NCBI RefSeq assembly: GCF_036231355.1
Contig: NZ_CP109496.1
Coordinates: forward strand, 2,790,001 to 2,854,000
Source of the DNA: Streptomyces sp. NBC_01431
Lineage (GTDB): Bacteria > Actinomycetota > Actinomycetes > Streptomycetales > Streptomycetaceae
Length of the DNA stretch: 64,000 nucleotides
Direction: 5' to 3'
The stretch's first letter is position 1; each line of letters begins with the position of its first letter. The notes below the pieces were generated by a model, which had not been told where the DNA came from, ran no database searches, and worked only from the letters and a program-made list of their open reading frames with translations. A program made the position numbers and the translations under genes. Of the stretch, positions 57,659 through 64,000 are shown in pieces.

Positions 57659-57684
57659 GGTTCGACCCCGCGGCGGCTGGGTAC
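57659..57684 (+). promoter_or_regulatory. SigB/SigH-type stress promoter
   Basis: GGTTC (57659-57663), a 15-bp spacer and GGGTAC (57679-57684) match the GNNTN-N14-16-GGGTAY promoter of Streptomyces SigB-family sigma factors. It lies upstream of prsH-sigH, consistent with self-activation known for such operons. Confidence 0.7.
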
Positions 57685-57906
57685 GTCAACCCGGCGTCGG
57701 TCCACAGCAATTGGGCCCCGCAAACCCCTAGCCACTGTCCGTACTCATAGGCTTACCATGAGTGACAGCCGCCGGGAGGGCTCCGGCGACAGGGCACCAT
57801 GGATCGCGATAGCGTCGCCAGTCCAGGTACGGACCCCGTACCCACGGCCCCGGGATCTCCCCTCTCCCCGGGCCTCGATAGAGCTTGTGCCACCTTGGAG
57901 GTGAGG

Positions 57907-58320
57907 GTGTCCCAGATCGCAGGCGAGCCCGGGAATCAGGACTTCGTGGAAGTCCGGCTGCCGGCTGCGGGTGCCTACCTGTCGGTGCTGCGTACGGCCA
58001 CGGCCGGACTCGCGGCACGTTTGGACTTCACCCTCGACGAGATCGAGGACCTGCGCATCGCGGTCGACGAGGCCTGCGCGATCCTGCTCCAGCAAGCGGT
58101 GCCCGGCTCCGTGCTGAGCTGTGTGTTCCGTCTCGTCGACGACTCACTCGAAGTCACCGTCTCGGCCCCCACCACGGACGGCCGGGCCCCGGAGCGCGAC
58201 ACCTTCGCCTGGACGGTGCTCTCCGCGCTGGCCGGCAAGGTCGACTCCTCCGTCGCCGAGGACCGTACGGTCTGCATCAGCCTGTACAAACAGCGCGGCG
58301 CGGGACCCGGACCGGCGTGA
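57907..58320 (+). CDS. prsH: Anti-sigma factor PrsH (RsbW-type kinase fold)
   Basis: The 137-residue GHKL-fold protein has FVEVRLPAAGAYLSVLRTATAGLAARLDFTLDEIEDLRIAVDEACAILL and a C-terminal TVCISLYKQRGAG. It is expected to bind and inhibit the sigma factor encoded next. GTG at 57907 is preferred because GGAGGTGAGG lies immediately upstream and the family sequence starts here; a longer start at 57799 is possible. Its stop overlaps the sigH start (GTGA). The symbol rests on remembered synteny. Confidence 0.88.
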   Translation: MSQIAGEPGNQDFVEVRLPAAGAYLSVLRTATAGLAARLDFTLDEIEDLRIAVDEACAILLQQAVPGSVLSCVFRLVDDSLEVTVSAPTTDGRAPERDTFAWTVLSALAGKVDSSVAEDRTVCISLYKQRGAGPGPA

Positions 58321-59267
58321 GCGGGGAGGGTCCGGTGCGGGACGAGAGGCGCATCCCCGAGGCGGTGCGCTCCGCGGGCTTCCCGGAGCAGCAGGCCCGG
58401 CCGCACCCGGTGGACAGCGCTGTGGATGGCCCAAATGGCGTTTTGGACGCGGCGGAGCAGGCAGAGCGGGCGGCCCTTATGAGCGAGCACACCGAGCACA
58501 GGCACCACGATCCACACGATCGCAGCGGGGCGCGGGCGATGTTCATCGAGCTGCGCAAGCTGCCCGACGGCTCACCGGAGAAGGCCGAGCTGCGCAATCA
58601 GCTGGTACGGATGCACCTGCCGCTGGTCGAGCACCTGGCACGGCGCTTCCGCAACCGCGGCGAGCCGCTCGACGACCTCACCCAGGTCGCCACGATCGGC
58701 CTGATCAAATCGGTGGACCGGTTCGATCCCGAGCGGGGCGTGGAGTTCTCGACGTACGCGACGCCCACCGTCGTCGGCGAGATCAAGCGGCACTTCCGCG
58801 ACAAGGGCTGGGCGGTGCGCGTGCCGCGCCGGCTCCAGGAGCTGCGCCTGTCGCTCACCACGGCGACGGCCGAACTGTCCCAGCAGCACGGCCGCTCCCC
58901 CACGGTGCACGAGCTGGCCGAGCGGCTGGGCATCTCCGAGGAGGAGGTCCTGGAGGGCCTGGAGTCGGCCAACGCCTACTCCACGCTGTCCCTCGACGTT
59001 CCGGACACCGACGACGAGTCTCCGGCGGTGGCGGACACCCTGGGCTCGGAGGACGAGGCGCTGGAAGGCGTCGAATACCGCGAGTCGCTCAAGCCGCTGC
59101 TGGAGGACCTTCCCCCGCGGGAGAAGCGGATCCTGCTGCTGCGCTTCTTCGGGAACATGACCCAGTCGCAGATCGCGCAGGAGGTGGGCATCTCACAGAT
59201 GCACGTCTCCCGTCTGCTGGCCAGAACCCTGGCCCAGCTCCGCGAGAAGCTGCTGGTGGAGGAGTAG
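58317..59267 (+). CDS. sigH: Stress-response RNA polymerase sigma factor SigH
   Basis: The 316-residue SigB/SigF-family factor has region 2 (LVRMHLPLVEHLARRFRNRGEPLDDLTQVATIGLIKSVDRFDPERGVEFSTYATPTVVGEIKRHFRDKGW), region 3, and region 4 (LPPREKRILLLRFFGNMTQSQIAQEVGISQMHVSRLLARTL). The N-terminal extension of about 75 residues is low in conservation; internal starts such as the ATG at 58479 could make shorter forms, as reported for S. coelicolor SigH. It is coupled to the anti-sigma gene. Confidence 0.92.
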   Translation: MSGEGPVRDERRIPEAVRSAGFPEQQARPHPVDSAVDGPNGVLDAAEQAERAALMSEHTEHRHHDPHDRSGARAMFIELRKLPDGSPEKAELRNQLVRMHLPLVEHLARRFRNRGEPLDDLTQVATIGLIKSVDRFDPERGVEFSTYATPTVVGEIKRHFRDKGWAVRVPRRLQELRLSLTTATAELSQQHGRSPTVHELAERLGISEEEVLEGLESANAYSTLSLDVPDTDDESPAVADTLGSEDEALEGVEYRESLKPLLEDLPPREKRILLLRFFGNMTQSQIAQEVGISQMHVSRLLARTLAQLREKLLVEE

Positions 59268-59355
59268 GCCCGCGAAGACCAAGCCCCATGAGGGGCTGGG
59301 CGAGATCGCGAAGTGGGGGCCGGGGGCGTCGCACCCGGCCCCGGCGACAGCGGTG

Positions 59356-59790
59356 CTACGCGTCCCGCATCGGCCCGCGCATGCCCAGCGCCTGGGTGGT
59401 GGCGGGGTTCACCAGGAGCACGAGCCCGGTAATGGCCACCCCCGCGAGAGCGATGCCCGCCGGGATCCACGGCGCCCCGTCGGAGTTGAGGAACGTCCAG
59501 GCGACCGGCAGCGCCATGATCTGGGTGATCAGCGCGGGTCCACGGCTCCAGCGGCGGCGCAGCAGCAGACCGCGGGCCGCGATCAGCGGGATCAGGCCGA
59601 GGACCACCAGCGTCAGGCCGCCCATTTCGGCCTGGGTGGGCTGGTCGGGCCGGCCGGCCAGGCCCATCACGAGCAGGTAGATACCGCCGGCGACCAGGGC
59701 GAGACCTTCCAGTGCGGACAGCGCCGCCGCGGCGGTCAGCCGGCCGGGGCGGGGTCCGGTGGGGGCTTCGGGGGTCTGCTCAGTACTCAC
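59356..59790 (-). CDS. Small integral membrane protein
   Basis: The 144-residue protein has a short Pro-rich N-terminus and four hydrophobic segments (LTAAAALSALEGLALVAGGIYLLVMGLAG, LTLVVLGLIPLIAARGLLL, ALITQIMALPVAWTFL, WIPAGIALAGVAITGLVLLV). It ends with a charged tail. It is a conserved Streptomyces type without known function. GTG at 59790 gives the compact form. It converges with sigH and is divergent from the lipid-kinase gene. Confidence 0.83.
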   Translation of the reverse strand: MSTEQTPEAPTGPRPGRLTAAAALSALEGLALVAGGIYLLVMGLAGRPDQPTQAEMGGLTLVVLGLIPLIAARGLLLRRRWSRGPALITQIMALPVAWTFLNSDGAPWIPAGIALAGVAITGLVLLVNPATTQALGMRGPMRDA

Positions 59791-59890
59791 CCGGCCAGGG
59801 TAGCCCGCCGCGATCCGGCGGCCCCCGCGCCGCTTGGGGCCCTCCAGCCCAAGTGCGCCCCGGTACTCCCCGGTAGGTAGTCTGGCGCCC

Positions 59891-60856
59891 ATGCGTGCAC
59901 TCCTCGTGGTCAACCCGGCGGCTACTTCCACCAGTGCGCGCACGCGTGACGTCCTGCTCCACGCCCTCGCCAGCGAGATGAAACTGGAGGCGGTGACCAC
60001 GGAGTACCGCGGGCACGCCAGGGACCTCGGGCGGCGGGCGGCTGAGAGCAGCGACATCGACCTGGTGGTGGCGCTCGGCGGCGACGGCACGGTCAACGAG
60101 GTCGTCAACGGACTGCTGTACAACGGCCCGAGCCCCGAACTGCCCGAATTCGCGGTGGTTCCCGGCGGATCGACGAATGTCTTCGCGCGGGCGCTCGGGC
60201 TGCCCAATGACGCGGTGGAGTCGACCGGTGTGATTCTCGACGCCCTGCGTGAGAACCGGAGCCGCACCGTGAGTCTGGGTCTCGCCTCCGGCGTGCCGGG
60301 CACCACGGACGAGGGCGTTCCGCCGCGCTGGTTCACTTTCTGTGCCGGGTTCGGGTTCGACGCCGGTGTGGTCGGCCGAGTCGAACAGCAACGGGAGCGC
60401 GGAAAGCGGTCGACGCACGCGCTCTATTTGCGCCAGGTGGCCCGCCAGTTCTTCGGCGAGGCGCACCGCAGACACGGCCAGATCACGCTGGAGCGGCCGG
60501 ACGGGGAGACGGTCGACGACCTCGTCCTGTCCATAGTCTGCAACACCTCCCCCTACACCTACCTGGGCAATCGTCCGCTGTACGCCTCCCCCGACGCCTC
60601 CTTCGAGTCGGGCTTGGACGTACTGGCGCTGACCAAGATGACCACGCCCGCCGCGACCCGTTACGCGACCCAGTTGCTCACCTCGACGCCCGAGCGGGGT
60701 CCACACGGTAAGCACGCCGTATCACTGCACGACCTGACGGACTTCACCTTGCATTCCAAGGCGCCGCTCCCCTTCCAGATGGACGGCGACCACCTGGGCC
60801 TGCGTAGCAGCGTCGCGTTCACAGGCGTACGTCGTGCACTGCGTGTGATTGTGTGA
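59891..60856 (+). CDS. Diacylglycerol kinase-family lipid kinase
   Basis: The 321-residue protein has the DAGK catalytic domain: LLVVNPAATSTSARTRDV, VVALGGDGTVNEVVNGLLY (nucleotide loop) and FAVVPGGSTNVFARALGLP. The C-terminal domain includes FCAGFGFDAGVVGRVE and the last-strand FQMDGDHLG. It likely phosphorylates diacylglycerol or a related lipid at the membrane. It may alternatively be a sphingosine-kinase-like enzyme. Confidence 0.92.
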   Translation: MRALLVVNPAATSTSARTRDVLLHALASEMKLEAVTTEYRGHARDLGRRAAESSDIDLVVALGGDGTVNEVVNGLLYNGPSPELPEFAVVPGGSTNVFARALGLPNDAVESTGVILDALRENRSRTVSLGLASGVPGTTDEGVPPRWFTFCAGFGFDAGVVGRVEQQRERGKRSTHALYLRQVARQFFGEAHRRHGQITLERPDGETVDDLVLSIVCNTSPYTYLGNRPLYASPDASFESGLDVLALTKMTTPAATRYATQLLTSTPERGPHGKHAVSLHDLTDFTLHSKAPLPFQMDGDHLGLRSSVAFTGVRRALRVIV

Positions 60857-61173
60857 GTGGAAGGGCCCAAAGTCCTTTCACTCGAACGTTTAGGCTGCCA
60901 TCCACCCCATGGAAGTACGACTGTGACCCAGTCGACACCGAGGAATCCAAAAAAACTTTCCGGAAGGGGTTGTATCCGCAGCCGAGGTTTGCGAATCTCT
61001 ACATGGCGATCGGGACGGCCCGCAACACCGGCCTCCACTGAAAGCCAGAACCCCTCCTCATACCAGGACCACCACCAGTCCAACTGGAAGATGGCCCTTC
61101 CCTTGTTGAGGGATTCGTGAAAGCGTTCACATTCACAAGCCCCCTGCATGTAACACCGAGAGAGGTAGCAGCC
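60857..61173. promoter_or_regulatory. 317-bp wblE upstream region
   Basis: It begins with a hairpin at 60855-60883 (stem GAGTGGAAGG / CCTTTCACTC, one G-U pair) that can end the lipid-kinase transcript. The rest is A/T-richer than its neighbours and should hold the wblE promoter and leader. No specific operator was identified. Confidence 0.5.
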
Positions 61174-61431
61174 ATGGACTGGCGTCACAACGCCGTTTGT
61201 CGTGAGGAAGACCCCGAGCTGTTCTTCCCCATCGGCAACACCGGTCCTGCGCTGCTGCAGATCGAGGAAGCCAAGGCCGTCTGCCGCCGCTGCCCCGTCA
61301 TGGAGCAGTGCCTGCAGTGGGCGCTCGAGTCCGGCCAGGACTCCGGCGTCTGGGGTGGCCTCAGCGAGGACGAGCGCCGCGCGATGAAGCGCCGTGCCGC
61401 TCGCAACCGGGCGCGCAACGCGACCGCCTGA
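61174..61431 (+). CDS. wblE: WhiB-like iron-sulfur regulator WblE
   Basis: The 85-residue protein has four Cys (AVCREED, AVCRRCPVMEQC) that bind a [4Fe-4S] cluster. GVWGG is the WhiB turn, and a basic C-terminal tail (RRAMKRRAARNRARN) follows. WhiB-family proteins bind the principal sigma factor and respond to redox or nitric oxide. The length and basic tail match WblE. A GAGAGG ribosome site precedes the ATG; the gene is monocistronic. Confidence 0.94.
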   Translation: MDWRHNAVCREEDPELFFPIGNTGPALLQIEEAKAVCRRCPVMEQCLQWALESGQDSGVWGGLSEDERRAMKRRAARNRARNATA

Positions 61432-61527
61432 GCCACCACTTCCTGCCTTAGCAACGCGCGGCGCGTACAGAGCGTACGCACTCACCGCCCCCCGAGCCGC
61501 AGCGCGCAGCAGTAACCCACAGCATTC

Positions 61528-61558
61528 GAGCCCCGAACCGTTCCTCGGTTCGGGGCTC
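61528..61558. terminator. Terminator between wblE and pdtaS
   Basis: A 13-bp perfect stem (GAGCCCCGAACCG) with a TTCCT loop lies between convergent genes. It is symmetric, so likely bidirectional. Confidence 0.88.
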
Positions 61559-61596
61559 GCTGCTGTGCGTGGGCCCTGGCCGCCGGCTACCGGCTG

Positions 61597-63072
61597 CTAC
61601 TTCTCGGCTCCCACGGGAATGTCGAGGACGACCTTGGTGCCGCGGTCCGGCGCCGGCACCATGTCGAAGCTGCCCCCCAACTCGCCCTCCACCAGGGTCC
61701 GTACGATCTGCAAGCCCAGGTTTCCGGTGCGCTGGGCGTCGAAGCCGGCGGGCAGTCCGCGGCCGTCGTCCCGCACCGTGATCAGCAGCCGGGACTCCTC
61801 GCGGGTTCCGCCGCGCAGCGCCGCGACCTCGACCGAGCCCTGTTCCCCCGGAGCGAAGGCGTGCTCAAGGGCGTTCTGCAACACTTCGGTCAGGACCATG
61901 GACAGCGGGGTGGCGACCTCGGCGTCCAGTATCCCGAAGCGGCCGGTGCGGCGGCAGTTGACCTTGCCGGGCGAGATCTCGGCGACCATGGCGAGCACCC
62001 GGTCGGCGATCTCGTCGAACTCGACGCGCTCGTCCAGGTTCTGCGAGAGCGTCTCGTGCACGATCGCGATCGAACCGACCCGCCGGACCGCCTCGTTGAG
62101 CGCCTCGCGGCCCTGGTCGGAGTCCATCCGCCGGGCCTGGAGCCTGAGCAGCGCCGCGACCGTCTGGAGGTTGTTCTTCACCCGGTGGTGGATCTCCCGG
62201 ATGGTGGCGTCCTTGGTGATCAACTCCCGCTCGCGGCGGCGCAGTTCGGTCACGTCGCGCAGCAGCACGAGCGAGCCGATGCGTGTCCCCTTCGGCTTGA
62301 GCGGAATCGCGCGCAGCTGGATCACCCCGCCGCTGCCCTCGACCTCGGTCTCCCTGGGCGCATAGCCGCTGGCCAGCTTGGCGATCGCCTCGTCCACCGG
62401 GCCGCGCGAGGGCGCGAGTTGGGCGGTGAGTTCGCCGAGGTGGTGCCCGACGAGGTCGGACGCGAGGCCGAGGCGGTGGTAGGCGGAGAGTGCGTTGGGC
62501 GATGCGTACTGGACGATGCCGTCGGCGTCGAGCCTGATCAGGCCATCGCCGGCGCGCGGGGACGCGTCCATGTCGACCTGCTGGCCGGGGAAGGGAAAGG
62601 ACCCGGCGGCGATCATCTGGGCGAGGTCGGACGCGGACTGGAGGTAGGTCAGTTCCAGCCGCGAGGGGGTGCGCACGGTGAGCAGATTGGTGTTCCGGGC
62701 GATGACGCCGAGGACGCGTCCTTCACGGCGTACGGGAATGGACTCGACCCGAACCGGAACCTCCTCGCGCCATTCCGGATCACCTTCGCGCACGATGCGG
62801 CCCTCGTCGAGCGCGGCGTCGAGCAGCGGGCGCCGGCCGCGCGGGACGAGGTGGCCGACCATGTCGTCCTGGTACGAGGTGGGGCCGGTGTTGGGCCGCA
62901 TCTGCGCAACCGACACATAGCGGGTGCCGTCCAGGGTGGGGACCCAGAGCACCAGGTCGGCGAAGGACAGGTCGGAGAGCAGCTGCCACTCCGAGACCAG
63001 CAGATGGAGCCACTCGAGGTCGGACTCACTCAGAGCGGTGTGCTGGCGTACGAGGTCGTTCATGGAGGGCAC
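61597..63072 (-). CDS. pdtaS: PdtaS-type soluble sensor histidine kinase
   Basis: The 491-residue cytoplasmic kinase has an N-terminal GAF-like domain (LVSEWQLLSDLSFADLVLWVP, RPNTGPTSYQDDMVG), a central PAS domain (GLIRLDADGIVQYASPNALSAYHRLG), a HisKA_2 dimerisation helix with phospho-His in IREIHHRVKNNLQTVAALLRLQARR, and a HATPase domain (EVLQNALEHAF, DDGRGLPAGFD, GNLGLQIVRTL). GTG at 63072 aligns exactly with the start of Mycobacterium PdtaS. It pairs elsewhere with an ANTAR RNA-binding regulator, not seen in this window. Confidence 0.9.
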   Translation of the reverse strand: MPSMNDLVRQHTALSESDLEWLHLLVSEWQLLSDLSFADLVLWVPTLDGTRYVSVAQMRPNTGPTSYQDDMVGHLVPRGRRPLLDAALDEGRIVREGDPEWREEVPVRVESIPVRREGRVLGVIARNTNLLTVRTPSRLELTYLQSASDLAQMIAAGSFPFPGQQVDMDASPRAGDGLIRLDADGIVQYASPNALSAYHRLGLASDLVGHHLGELTAQLAPSRGPVDEAIAKLASGYAPRETEVEGSGGVIQLRAIPLKPKGTRIGSLVLLRDVTELRRRERELITKDATIREIHHRVKNNLQTVAALLRLQARRMDSDQGREALNEAVRRVGSIAIVHETLSQNLDERVEFDEIADRVLAMVAEISPGKVNCRRTGRFGILDAEVATPLSMVLTEVLQNALEHAFAPGEQGSVEVAALRGGTREESRLLITVRDDGRGLPAGFDAQRTGNLGLQIVRTLVEGELGGSFDMVPAPDRGTKVVLDIPVGAEK

Positions 63073-63283
63073 GATGCGAGCGTACCTGCGAAAACCGCCG
63101 GGAAAGACTGCGGGCCGCGGCGCCGGGGCGGGACCCTCAGCCCGTCCGGCACCGCAGCCCGAGCTGCCGGCCGACGGGTGTGCGGTCCCCTCGGCCTGTG
63201 AGGAACGGGCGCGGTCAGGGCAGAGAGCGCCGGTCCTCGGTTCCGCCCGCCTGTGCGGGGTGGGCGGAAGTCACTGTGTTCAT

Positions 63284-63299
63284 TGTGGACTAGACCATT
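63284..63299. promoter_or_regulatory. Second DasR-like (dre) site
   Basis: TGTGGACTAGACCATT matches 13 of 16 positions of the DasR consensus A(G/C)TGGTCTAGACCA(G/C)T. It is 368 bp from the nagB start and 212 bp from the pdtaS start. Its function is less certain than the nagB-proximal site. Confidence 0.6.
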
Positions 63300-63614
63300 C
63301 TGCCTGTCCATTGGTGTGCACCGCGCAATCTACGGCCTTCGGCGCCGGGCCGCACCCCGGGGCCGCCCCCGGGTGGTCAGGGGCTCGGCGACCTCGGCGA
63401 CGCGGTCGGGCCCACACGGCGGGCCGGGGTGATCGCGTGGGCCAGGGCTGGAGCCGGCGGAGCTTGGGGAGCGGCCCGGCGCCCGGTCGAGGAGGAGTAC
63501 GACCGCGACACCGTCCGTGCCTCCCGATGGCCGACTCCGTATGGGTGGCGGCAACCCGTTCAGCCGACCATAGGACCAGTGCGACCGCCGACCGGAGGAC
63601 CCCCGTTCTGCTAG

Positions 63615-63630
63615 ATTGGTCTATACCACG
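63615..63630. promoter_or_regulatory. DasR responsive element upstream of nagB
   Basis: ATTGGTCTATACCACG matches 13 of 16 consensus positions and lies 37 bp before the nagB GTG. DasR represses aminosugar genes, including nagB, in Streptomyces and is released by glucosamine-6-phosphate. Position and match make this a confident site. Confidence 0.85.
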
Positions 63631-63666
63631 CCCGTTGAATTCACGTCTCCAGATCGGCAGGCCCAC

Positions 63667-64000
63667 GTGGAAGTTGTCATCGTCCCGGACGCCAGGGCAG
63701 GCGGCGAGCTCATCGCGGAGTCGATCGCCGCCCTGTGGCGCCGCAAGCCCGACGCGCTGCTCGGGGTGGCCACCGGCTCGACCCCGATCCCGATCTACGA
63801 CGCGCTGACCGCCAAGGTCGCCGCCGGTGACGTGGACGTGACGCGGGCCCGCGTCTGCCAGCTCGACGAATACGTCGGGCTGCCCGCCGGGCACCCGGAG
63901 TCCTACCGCGCCACCGTCATCCGCCAGGTGGTCGAGCCGCTCGGCCTCGGCCCCGACTCCTTCATGGGCCCGGACGGCTCCGCCGAGGACGTGCAGGCCG
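63667..64000 (+). CDS. nagB: Glucosamine-6-phosphate deaminase, N-terminal part
   Basis: The first 111 residues are visible; the window ends inside the gene. VEVVIVPDARAGGELIAESIAALWRRKPDALLGVATGSTPIPIYDAL and RARVCQLDEYVGLPAGHPESY are NagB signatures (substrate phosphate loop and catalytic Asp region). The enzyme turns glucosamine-6-phosphate into fructose-6-phosphate and ammonia. GTG at 63667 follows the dre operator. Confidence 0.94.
   Translation, partial: MEVVIVPDARAGGELIAESIAALWRRKPDALLGVATGSTPIPIYDALTAKVAAGDVDVTRARVCQLDEYVGLPAGHPESYRATVIRQVVEPLGLGPDSFMGPDGSAEDVQA

Larger units (their letters stand above)
63073..63666. promoter_or_regulatory. 594-bp divergent region between pdtaS and nagB
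   Basis: No convincing gene is visible in either strand. It carries two DasR-type sites, listed separately, and must hold the pdtaS and nagB promoters. A CCATAGGAC 9-mer occurs at 63568 and is probably chance. Confidence 0.6.

Noticed and set aside
63568..63576. CCATAGGAC, matching part of the accessory-locus motif
   Set aside because: Only 9 bp match, the flanking CG is missing, and one such hit is expected by chance in this length.

Overview
This is high-GC actinobacterial DNA, almost certainly from a Streptomyces. The evidence is strong G/C bias at third codon positions, GTG/TTG starts, wblE, sodN/sodX, a DUF6104-type small protein, a PrsH/SigH pair, an EshA-type encapsulin, and DasR-, NsrR- and HspR-type operators. 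From memory, both flanks follow the S. coelicolor order lon ... kgd ... malic enzyme, amino-acid ABC transporter, sodN on the left (about SCO5285 to SCO5254) and prsH-sigH ... wblE ... pdtaS ... nagB on the right (about SCO5244 to SCO5236). This could not be checked here.

Left core (1-24.6 kb): a GH25 muramidase end, a secreted protease, lon with an HspR (HAIR) operator, a two-component system, the giant 2-oxoglutarate dehydrogenase/decarboxylase kgd, a DUF4097-PadR operon with its operator, malic enzyme, a polar amino-acid ABC transporter, a small secreted protein, and divergent sodX/sodN.

Accessory region (24.7-46.4 kb): this looks like one undescribed biosynthetic locus. The leftward arm has a translationally coupled aspartate kinase/semialdehyde dehydrogenase pair, GlxA-type and LuxR-type regulators, an aldehyde dehydrogenase and a hydroxyacid-oxoacid transhydrogenase-like iron enzyme. 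A 625-bp divergent control region follows, holding a 17-bp tandem array, two 45-bp direct repeats and a perfect palindrome. The rightward arm has two MFS exporters, three consecutive ATP-grasp ligases, an M20 peptidase and a methyltransferase. A convergent leftward operon carries an M29/NicX-like metalloprotein, an 18-residue peptide gene followed by a strong hairpin, a second M29-like protein that has lost most metal ligands, a heme-oxygenase-like diiron oxidase, a GNAT-like protein and an M14/DUF2817 peptidase. An 11-bp motif (GTCCTATGGCG) occurs twice in the divergent control region and once upstream of the peptide operon, so the arms may be co-regulated. A peptide natural product, possibly ribosomally templated and further modified or extended by ATP-grasp ligation, is the simplest reading, but this is inference.

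Right accessory block (46.5-57.7 kb): VOC, DHFR-like/TetR and GNAT genes; a family 2B encapsulin shell gene with a polyprenyl synthase; nsrR-hmp with two NsrR-type sites; an amidase; an ACC-deaminase-like enzyme; and a CPA1 antiporter.

Right core (57.4-64 kb): a UBP zinc finger protein, prsH-sigH behind a stress-sigma-type promoter, a membrane protein, a diacylglycerol kinase-like enzyme, wblE, pdtaS, and the start of nagB with DasR-type sites. No tRNA, rRNA, CRISPR array, transposase or integrase was recognised.
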